From PSLL01 sp050259195 (GTDB lineage: Bacteria; Desulfobacterota_D; UBA1144; Nemesobacterales; CSP1-2): a stretch of DNA of 6,744 nucleotides. The position numbers were made by a program, and so were the translations under genes. A model generated the notes under the pieces. The model ran no database searches. It worked only from the letters and a program-made list of their open reading frames with translations, and was not told where the DNA came from. The stretch is from positions 1-6,744 of the forward strand of contig JBLNAE010000046.1 in NCBI GenBank assembly GCA_050259195.1, read 5' to 3'. Below are positions 1-5,201 of the stretch, one piece after another; positions within the stretch are counted from its first letter, which is position 1, and each line of letters begins with the position of its first letter.

Positions 1-160
1 GCTTTGACCCGATCTTCTGTTTTTGCTGTGGATTGAGAGCAAGCAGCATATCGAGAACCTCAAAGAGATGCCGCTCTTTTTCTCCCTCGGGTAAATCAGA
101 GGGTATGAGTTTAATTTTGAACTTTCCTTTTTGAATCCCTGTTTCTTTGCTGAGTTCCAT
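1..160 (-). CDS. Unrecognised protein, N-terminal part, runs off the left edge
   Basis: Open frame of 53 codons starting at the ATG at 160-158 and leaving the window at base 1. It begins MELSKETGIQKGKFKIKL. I do not recognise the family. The visible part is lysine- and glutamate-rich, with a probable beta strand near residues 13-19 and a likely amphipathic helix near residues 24-44, and no membrane segment. The start is well fixed because an in-frame TGA lies only two codons upstream. No good Shine-Dalgarno is seen, and the ATG lies in the loop of a 9-bp inverted repeat (149-171). The gene follows the HNH gene on the same strand after about 100 bases. Being an ORF of this length with compositional bias like a real protein supports it, but the missing C-terminus limits confidence. 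Confidence 0.6.
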   Translation of the reverse strand, partial: MELSKETGIQKGKFKIKLIPSDLPEGEKERHLFEVLDMLLALNPQQKQKIGSK

Positions 161-171
161 TTGAACTCAGC
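149..171 (-). promoter_or_regulatory. Perfect 9-bp inverted repeat with a start codon in its loop
   Basis: GCTGAGTTC (149-157) and GAACTCAGC (163-171) are exact inverse complements around a 5-base loop. In the minus-strand transcript the loop reads AAAUG and holds the start codon of the left-edge gene. This could be an RNA hairpin controlling translation or a DNA operator for a dimeric repressor. The sequence alone does not decide between them. Confidence 0.5.
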
Positions 172-262
172 CTAAGGCCGGTAATAAGATTCGAGTAGGT
201 GGAGAAATGTGGCTTATAGGACGTAGCTAAAACCAGATACACGCTGTTATATGCTACCATGA

Positions 263-625
263 CTACTTCCTTCTTAAGATGCTTTCTAAGCAATAGACTG
301 TCAGGGTGGGCTCTTTACATAGGTATTGAAGCTCACAACCATTACAAAGTCTTTCAATATCGATCCTCCCAGCGTCTAGAGTGCCTATCTCTAAATGGAG
401 TTTATATAGAAGTTTCAAATATTTCCCCTCAACTACACGGGGAACATCATAACGACGATCAATTTTAAACCACTCATATACTCCTTTATCACATTTTGAA
501 GAGTTGCAGTTTTTACAGGCCATTACAACGTTATCCGCAATATCCGGACCACCGCGGTTACGGGATATAAGATGGTCGTAAGAAAGATCTTTGGTTGATT
601 GGCAGTAAATACATTGGTTGGGCAT
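263..625 (-). CDS. HNH endonuclease C-terminal fragment (possible restart product)
   Basis: From ATG at 625 this 120-residue stretch contains the complete HNH motif: CIYC at 5-8, DH at 17-18, Asn32, CKNC at 37-40 and Lys44. It could be made by internal initiation after the TAG at codon 45. Only a weak purine stretch (GAGAG) lies about 6 bases before this ATG, so restart would be inefficient. The domain would bind zinc and cut DNA if folded without its N-terminal helix region. It is listed separately because the catalytic core survives the amber codon. It is in the same frame as the 44-residue upstream piece, not an independent gene. Confidence 0.5.
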   Translation of the reverse strand: MPNQCIYCQSTKDLSYDHLISRNRGGPDIADNVVMACKNCNSSKCDKGVYEWFKIDRRYDVPRVVEGKYLKLLYKLHLEIGTLDAGRIDIERLCNGCELQYLCKEPTLTVYCLESILRRK

Positions 626-673
626 TTCGCACTCTCGGATATATTCTCGAATTGACCCTGACCATTCAATCTC

Positions 674-808
674 CTATGACTGCAACTTCTTAAAGCGGTT
701 CATAACGAAAGCATACTGTTTCTTCCCTGCTCCAGCCGATTCTGAAATAATTTTGGCATACTGCCAATAGATTAGATCTCGAATGGTCTTAACTGCGGGT
801 GGCGGCAT
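674..808 (-). CDS. 44-residue N-terminal piece of the interrupted HNH gene
   Basis: ATG at 808 to TAG at 676-674. GAGGAG stands 8 bases upstream, the best ribosome site at this end of the window. The piece is basic with aromatic residues and two likely helices (residues 5-24 and 29-43). Its last codon is followed in the same frame by EIEWSGSIREYIRECE and then the HNH core, so it is the head of that protein and not a separate peptide. Confidence 0.65.
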   Translation of the reverse strand: MPPPAVKTIRDLIYWQYAKIISESAGAGKKQYAFVMNRFKKLQS

Positions 809-1111
809 GTATCACACTCCTCAAAAATTGTTCAAGTCGTGCTGGGGTATAACTTGTTTCTATCCGCGATGCGATTACACATCTCTTTATGACTTGATCG
901 AACTATAGCTGGCATTCAATAACCTGAATTACCTTAACATTATATCTTGGGTGCTTTGTAGATGATAGTCGGTGAAACTTTCAGGCAAAAGGTTTTAAGG
1001 TATTTATAAAAGGGGTACAAATGTGTCTAAATAGATCCAGTAATCCCTTTGTTAGAGTATTGTGGCCGCAATTACACCATTGAGTTTGAGCCTACAGGTG
1101 AGGTAGATATG
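809..1111. other. 303-base gap without a gene
   Basis: No open frame with a credible start and ribosome site is seen on either strand. On the minus strand a TATAAT occurs at 939-944, with only a weak -35 (3 of 6 matches, 18-base spacing, 963-968). It may drive the HNH gene through a leader of about 125 bases. No convincing terminator follows the helicase stop at 1112. Only weak short stems are present, such as CTAC/GTAG near 1092-1105. Readthrough from the helicase gene into the HNH gene therefore cannot be excluded. Confidence 0.4.
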
Positions 1112-4100
1112 TTAATCTGTTAGGTTATTAGGAACACGCGGCATTGGAAGAGTTCCGTCAGCTATCTCTTTCACTTTTTCATCAGCCAAAAATTTCTTAA
1201 CAGCCTGAATGGTTTTTATTTTCCCAGGATTTTTTAGGATTTTAATCAAAATTTCTTCTTCAGTTTTAAGAAGATCTTCTGATGTTACAATATTTGCTCG
1301 AAGGAAGTTAAGGTAATCCCCTCTTTCTAGAGATCGTCCGGTTATTTCCCCTAACCATACCAGATTTTCAGGGATTCCAAGTTCCAAGCGAATGGTCAGC
1401 CGTTCTACTTGGCTATCTAAGTGAATCTTTCCATGACCTAAGATCTCAGCAACTTTTGCTACTGCTGTAATAAGATCTCTGGTGCGATCAGCAATTGCAC
1501 GGATTGGACCTGCGGCATTCTCGCTAGGCAAGTGTCGTAATAATGATGCTTCAATCTTATTCAACTCCACAGCATCAAGCCACATAAGCATAGCGGAGAT
1601 TCGTTTGCAACGACAGGTATAATCTGCATCATCCTTCGCAGTCATACGAAGAGTGCGTACTATAGAATATGGAAAACATTGCTGTTGAACAGCACCTTGC
1701 CATCGACCTCGCTCCTGAGTAGATTTCTTGTGAACCGGAAAGATTACATCATCCAATTCCTTAGTTACTTGAGTTGCTGCAATCAGAGCACCATCTGTTA
1801 GTTCAGAGCCGGGTACTCCTCGAAGTGCATCCACGAGGCGGATCACGCTTACCACTTCAATTCCTGACTCTCCAGCAATTTTTCCTAGTTCAGTTAAGTA
1901 ATATCGTCCTTCATGGTCACTTACCAAACCATGATCTTTTAAACGCTGTAATGCATCTAACAAAACATTCCTTTCCCATAATGCCTGACCAGTTTGTCTT
2001 CGAACTTGGTGAGCTGCAAAACTATCCTCAATGAAATCAAGTATATCTTCCTCAGACATAGATATAATTCGTGATGCAGCGGCTGTGGCAAGTACTCTAC
2101 AAATTAGGGATAGTGGATCACTTTCGGTAAACCGGGAGACTATATCTTCCGGTTTTGCAATTACATAGTGTGTCCAATACTGATGTTCTTCACTGGGGGA
2201 GGTCGCAATCAAAAAAGATTTTCCTTTCGGTGTGAAACCTAATCTACCGGTACGCCCAACCATGTTTTTGTATTCTGCTACAGAATAGGGGCCATCTGGG
2301 TGTTGAAGACCCGTGATCACAACAGACCACGCTGGAGTATTAACTCCCATAGCTAGAGTTGTGGTCGCAACCAAAACTTTAAGGTCGCTTGAGGGATTAC
2401 GGAACGCTTCTTCGATTACCCGTCGTTCCTCACGGTCCAAATCAGCATTATGAAAAGCCACTCCTCCCTGAAGGCATTCTCGCAAAAGTCCTGATGCTTC
2501 TGAAGGATCACCAGTAGGAAGCGCATCAATTACCGCCTGTGCTGGTGGAATTCCTAATGACGTGCGCAAATAGTTGGCCGTTGCTCGGACAATGGGTTTA
2601 GTATCTCGAAATACAATCACCTTCTCGCCGTCATCTACTAGTTTTCGAACAAGAGGAATAATAATATCCTGAGAAGAACCCTTCCTATACTCAGGCGCAA
2701 CGAATCTGCGTTCCTGTTTCTCCTCGCCGTTATCAGTCAGGAACCGGAATGTTCCATCCATTCCTATTACGCCTTCGTCAAGTGGAACGGGTCGAATGTC
2801 GGAACGTAGCAACCGGGCTGAGAGCCATTCCTCAAGACCGTTGGTGTCTCCAATAACAGCCGAGAGTGCAATAATTTGCGGTTCTATGCCTAGTCGACGT
2901 TGAGCTCGTAGCAAGGTCAACAAAAACTCCAGATTCGCTCCCCGATTCTTGTCGGCGATCATTTGTACTTCATCTATCACCACCAAACCCACCTGTCGTA
3001 ACAAATGAGGATTCATCAATGCTAATGCAGCAAATTTCTCGTATGTAAGCATACAGATATCAAACTTCCCACGCATAAGTGCCTCGTTATCATCTGCTAT
3101 CTCACCAGTTGAGCGAATGATACGCAAACCATAAGTGGAGTATTTACGAACAAATTCATCGAACTTATCATTTACCAATGCTCGCAAGGGCAGAAGAAAG
3201 TATGTTCGTTCCCGATTTAAATATGCTTTAAGAGCGGCTAGCTCACCAATCATCGTCTTCCCTGCCGAAGTTGGAGCAGAAACGACCAAATGCTCCCCTT
3301 TGAGCAGACTAAAGTCATTTATGGATGTTCGCTGGAGTTCATTCAGCTCTGATACCGTATCCCGCCACGTATCTAGTAAGTTCTGAGGAAAGCCATAAGT
3401 GGTTAACTCTTGTACCCTAGACCCGATTCGGATCTGAATTTGCTCTGGAAAGTACTCGCCATAGATTCTCCCCGGCCTCAATACGGGGAAGGTAATTTCG
3501 CCATCCACCGTACCACGGAAGCTTGGTTCCTGTGTATGCCGAATTTGTCTTGCAGCTTCGGTTACCCAACGTGTGACGAACTCAACTAGAGAAAAAAGAG
3601 AGATACGGTCACCTTTTGTTATCTCTGGAGCGCCGCGTAAGCCTTCTATAAGGTAAAAAGTGAAAAGACTGTATCTGCGCCTTCTATCCTCAATCGCCTC
3701 TTGATCCGGCTTAACCGCGGTAAAAATAACTCGTCCTCTCCCACCAATATGGGTCAGGATCTCTTCAGTAGAAGCAACGGATTTTTTTGCATATTCAAGA
3801 TGAAACGCTTTGGATCCAGCACCACCTGCAAAACAGCAGTCAAGGAACAGGATTACATTCCGTGCTGGAATATTAGAAAACAGATCAGTCAACTCATCAA
3901 GATGAATGGTTGTCGCATCGAGGTTCAGCGGATCGGCATCATATGTAACTAAATGATGAGAATCAGAACCATGCCCAGAAAACACTAATACTACAACATC
4001 TTCAGATGCAGTGTCCCATAATCGTCTCTCGAACTGAGAGCGAATTGCTTCACGCGTTGCCTTTTCATTGGTTAAAAGGACAGAATTATCAACTCCGAAA

Positions 4101-4213
4101 GTATCCGCAAAAAGCGCATATAGGGCTTGCGCATCACGTGAAGAACAGGTGAGATTTGGTATGAGGGGCGACTCATACTTGTCAATTCCTACAAAAAGAC
4201 CATGAAAAATCAT
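1112..4213 (-). CDS. Caspase-like protease fused to a Ski2/Hel308-like helicase
   Basis: A 1033-residue fusion. Residues 1-245 form a peptidase C14 (caspase/metacaspase) domain. It opens with GLFVGIDKY, has catalytic His81 in FSGHG and Cys127 in LDCCFAGG (matching DSCHSGG of metacaspases), and ends with the QEPSFRGTVDGE strand typical of the small subunit. Residues 265-1033 form a superfamily 2 helicase of Ski2/Hel308 type. Its motifs are Walker A APTSAGKT (313-320), motif Ia LPLRALV, motif II DEVQ (414-417), motif III SAV (451-453), motif IV VIVFRDTK, the FHNADL block (587-592), motif V TTTLAMGVNTP and motif VI MVGRTGR (651-657). A winged-helix-like part follows (about 735-790), then a Hel308-like C-terminal region with a helix-hairpin-helix-like segment (about 935-1010). 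The start is the first in-frame ATG after stops and fits the usual caspase N-terminus, but no Shine-Dalgarno precedes it. It has its own promoter. The likely role, inferred, is an ATP-driven nucleic-acid sensor that triggers proteolysis in phage or plasmid defence, acting in the cytoplasm. Confidence 0.95.
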   Translation of the reverse strand: MIFHGLFVGIDKYESPLIPNLTCSSRDAQALYALFADTFGVDNSVLLTNEKATREAIRSQFERRLWDTASEDVVVLVFSGHGSDSHHLVTYDADPLNLDATTIHLDELTDLFSNIPARNVILFLDCCFAGGAGSKAFHLEYAKKSVASTEEILTHIGGRGRVIFTAVKPDQEAIEDRRRRYSLFTFYLIEGLRGAPEITKGDRISLFSLVEFVTRWVTEAARQIRHTQEPSFRGTVDGEITFPVLRPGRIYGEYFPEQIQIRIGSRVQELTTYGFPQNLLDTWRDTVSELNELQRTSINDFSLLKGEHLVVSAPTSAGKTMIGELAALKAYLNRERTYFLLPLRALVNDKFDEFVRKYSTYGLRIIRSTGEIADDNEALMRGKFDICMLTYEKFAALALMNPHLLRQVGLVVIDEVQMIADKNRGANLEFLLTLLRAQRRLGIEPQIIALSAVIGDTNGLEEWLSARLLRSDIRPVPLDEGVIGMDGTFRFLTDNGEEKQERRFVAPEYRKGSSQDIIIPLVRKLVDDGEKVIVFRDTKPIVRATANYLRTSLGIPPAQAVIDALPTGDPSEASGLLRECLQGGVAFHNADLDREERRVIEEAFRNPSSDLKVLVATTTLAMGVNTPAWSVVITGLQHPDGPYSVAEYKNMVGRTGRLGFTPKGKSFLIATSPSEEHQYWTHYVIAKPEDIVSRFTESDPLSLICRVLATAAASRIISMSEEDILDFIEDSFAAHQVRRQTGQALWERNVLLDALQRLKDHGLVSDHEGRYYLTELGKIAGESGIEVVSVIRLVDALRGVPGSELTDGALIAATQVTKELDDVIFPVHKKSTQERGRWQGAVQQQCFPYSIVRTLRMTAKDDADYTCRCKRISAMLMWLDAVELNKIEASLLRHLPSENAAGPIRAIADRTRDLITAVAKVAEILGHGKIHLDSQVERLTIRLELGIPENLVWLGEITGRSLERGDYLNFLRANIVTSEDLLKTEEEILIKILKNPGKIKTIQAVKKFLADEKVKEIADGTLPMPRVPNNLTD

Positions 4214-4214
4214 G
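4201..4214 (-). promoter_or_regulatory. Small inverted repeat over the helicase start codon
   Basis: CATGA-AAAA-TCATG on the plus strand is a perfect 5-bp inverted repeat whose minus-strand transcript would hold the AUG in the stem. Together with the absence of a Shine-Dalgarno site it suggests weak translation of the protease-helicase. The stem is short, so the effect is uncertain. Confidence 0.3.
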
Positions 4215-4239
4215 CTTAGAGCAAAAAGATTAGAAATTT

Positions 4240-4268
4240 ATTATATAGAAAGTGTGAGCATTTGTCGA
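4240..4268 (-). promoter_or_regulatory. Sigma-70 promoter of the caspase-helicase gene
   Basis: On the minus strand, -35 TCGACA (4268-4263, one mismatch to TTGACA) is separated by exactly 17 bases from a perfect -10 TATAAT (4245-4240). Transcription would start near 4233, giving a leader of about 20 bases before the ATG at 4213. It lies after the terminator of the preceding cassette, so the gene is an independent unit. Two tandem CTTAGT hexamers (plus-strand reading, 4271-4276 and 4278-4283) sit just upstream of the -35 and could be regulator half-sites. Confidence 0.8.
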
Positions 4269-4318
4269 ACCTTAGTGCTTAGTCGCCATGGCTAAAGAGA
4301 GATGTTTAAAAATAAAAT

Positions 4319-4343
4319 AGGACGGTAAGAAAACTACCGTCCT
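4319..4343 (-). terminator. Intrinsic terminator of the SWIM cassette
   Basis: A perfect 9-bp stem, AGGACGGTA (4319-4327) with TACCGTCCT (4335-4343), and a 7-base loop. On the minus strand it is followed by ATTTTATTTTT, the expected U-rich tail. It lies about 30 bases after the SWIM gene stop and before the caspase-helicase promoter. On the plus strand it is followed by only a short T run, so it is mainly a minus-strand terminator. Confidence 0.85.
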
Positions 4344-4371
4344 TTTGGAATTTATTTAACAAAATCCCTGT

Positions 4372-4704
4372 TCATGGTTTCGCTTCCAATGCCTCCTTTT
4401 CTGTGTTTTCTCGGTTCTCTTCTTTGGCCTCTTTTCTGTTTTTGTAAAGTCTCTCGAAGATCACCATCAATATGTGCTTGCATATGTGCTCATTTACAAA
4501 TCGGTCATGACAGGAACAGAAACACCTCCCTGAATCGTTGACCACTACAGCGTATTCCTTGGTTTCGTTAAGCACATAAGCCCTCACCTCATTAGAGTCA
4601 TTCTTGAGTATATTTATCTTGTAACTGCTACTCATCACGGCTTTTACTGCCCTACCGATTCTGGCTTCCTCTGATTTGAGGACAATCTCAATTGCTCCTT
4701 TCAT
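4372..4704 (-). CDS. Small SWIM zinc-finger protein
   Basis: A 110-residue protein. Cys63-Ser-Cys65-x9-Cys75-Lys-His77 is the SWIM zinc-finger pattern (CxCx(n)CxH), preceded by strands in YAVVVNDSGRCF as usual for this finger. SWIM fingers bind DNA or proteins and occur in plasmid, viral and archaeal small proteins. The C-terminal 25 residues are highly charged (Lys, Glu, Arg) and probably helical or disordered. A TTG six bases upstream (4710) also opens the frame, but AGGAGGTGA lies only 3 bases before the TTG and 9 bases before the ATG at 4704, so the ATG is preferred. The gap to the upstream gene is 13 bases, and that gene's TAG overlaps this ribosome site, which indicates translational coupling. 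The SWIM assignment rests on the motif. The actual role is unknown and may be DNA handling with its neighbour. Confidence 0.9.
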   Translation of the reverse strand: MKGAIEIVLKSEEARIGRAVKAVMSSSYKINILKNDSNEVRAYVLNETKEYAVVVNDSGRCFCSCHDRFVNEHICKHILMVIFERLYKNRKEAKEENRENTEKEALEAKP

Positions 4705-4717
4705 AGTCAATCACCTC

Positions 4718-5113
4718 CTAAAATGGAACATCTTCATTATCTTCACTTTGCCGGTCTTCGTACACGTACGTTTCAAGCACATGGGCAGTGTTAATGACAG
4801 ACTCGACCTCTACAGGTCTTCCATGAGTTGTGAGGATCGAGGTCGCGGTATTGAGAAGGGCAAGACGGGTTACTCTAGTATGGTTGTCAACCGATGGGCT
4901 TTTTCCCTCTCTTTGCTGTCCTGTAAAGTTTGGCTTCCATAAAGACTTAATCCACTTCTCTCTTACCTCAATCTCTACCTCCTCACCCTCAGTGGGGGTT
5001 TCAACCCTGTTATACTTTGAGAAGTTATACCACTCTCCATCAATCTTGATTCCCTTATCATTGACTGTCTCAACGATTCCTCTTACTTTGGTTGATTCTT
5101 TTGGCTTTGCCAT
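4718..5113 (-). CDS. Putative OB-fold, SSB-like nucleic-acid-binding protein
   Basis: A 131-residue protein starting MAKPKEST. Residues 8-58 look like a small beta-barrel (VRGIVETVNDKGIKIDGEWY, then EEVEIEV), in keeping with an OB fold. Residues 77-117 are helical, resembling, from memory, the C-terminal part of small phage or plasmid DNA-binding proteins. The tail 119-131 is acidic and ends NEDVPF, close to the DDDIPF tip by which bacterial SSB recruits repair and replication enzymes. An ATG 15 bases further upstream (5128) keeps the frame open, but GGAGGT lies within that extension, 7 bases before the ATG at 5113, so 5113 is chosen. It sits between the DUF932-like and SWIM genes. The likely job, inferred, is binding single-stranded DNA during element replication or recombination. 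It is not a standard SSB by sequence, and the OB fold is a prediction by eye. Confidence 0.85.
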   Translation of the reverse strand: MAKPKESTKVRGIVETVNDKGIKIDGEWYNFSKYNRVETPTEGEEVEIEVREKWIKSLWKPNFTGQQREGKSPSVDNHTRVTRLALLNTATSILTTHGRPVEVESVINTAHVLETYVYEDRQSEDNEDVPF

Positions 5114-5121
5114 TGTTGTTA

Positions 5122-5139
5122 CCTCCATTATTTGGTTTT
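5122..5139 (-). promoter_or_regulatory. Ribosome-binding leader, diverged copy of a repeated module
   Basis: The minus strand reads AAAACCAAATAATGGAGG, matching the two leaders at 6330-6347 and 6456-6475 at most positions. GGAGG sets the start of the OB-fold gene at 5113. Confidence 0.6.
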
Positions 5140-5147
5140 GTGTTTTT

Positions 5148-5182
5148 AAAAGAGGCGGGGCTGGAGTTTTAATCCAACCCCG
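5148..5182 (-). terminator. Terminator-like hairpin between the DUF932-like and OB-fold genes
   Basis: Stem CGGGG (5156-5160) with CCCCG (5178-5182), one C/A mismatch, then TGGA (5162-5165) with TCCA (5173-5176), around a 7-base loop. On the minus strand it is followed by CCTCTTTT, a modest U run. It lies 20 bases after the DUF932-like stop and may lower, but perhaps not abolish, transcription into the OB-fold and SWIM genes. No clear promoter is seen between the hairpin and 5113. Confidence 0.6.
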
Positions 5183-5201
5183 TTGTATCTTTGTTGTGGA
5201 T

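Larger units (their letters stand above)
263..808 (-). pseudogene. HNH endonuclease gene interrupted by an in-frame TAG at codon 45
   Basis: The full reading frame runs from ATG at 808-806 (MPPPAVKTIRDLIYW) to TAG at 263 and would encode 181 residues, but codon 45 (676-674) is TAG. The frame is otherwise intact on both sides of that codon. The upstream start has a strong ribosome site, GAGGAG, 8 bases before the ATG. This argues that it is the true start and that the piece beginning at 625 is only the tail. The tail carries a classic HNH domain (full-length numbering): Cys66-x2-Cys69, Asp78-His79, Asn93, Cys98-x2-Cys101 and Lys105, the zinc-bound nuclease form that nicks or cuts DNA. Four more cysteines near 155, 158, 164 and 173 may form a second metal site. 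From memory, unchecked, the opening MPPPAVKTIRDLIYWQYAK resembles the start of longer HNH proteins in environmental bacteria and archaea. It may be a recent pseudogene, a split gene, or a gene needing readthrough. A sequencing error is also possible. Confidence 0.8.

Noticed and set aside
111..293. 60-residue minus-strand open frame
   Set aside because: It overlaps the end of the HNH frame and the start of the left-edge gene in another frame, with no ribosome site or recognisable motif.
259..468. Plus-strand open frame opposite the HNH gene
   Set aside because: It is a shadow of the HNH coding strand. The zinc-binding cysteines and HNH residues are clearly on the minus strand.
674..676. TAG as a recoded (pyrrolysine or other) sense codon
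   Set aside because: TAG also ends the OB-fold gene and the HNH gene itself at natural positions. Reading through would run the OB-fold protein out of frame into the SWIM gene, and nothing in the window suggests recoding machinery.
1774..2034. Small plus-strand open frames inside the helicase gene (also near 3135-3386 and 3701-3952)
   Set aside because: All are antisense to conserved helicase or caspase coding sequence and lack ribosome sites or protein-like motifs.
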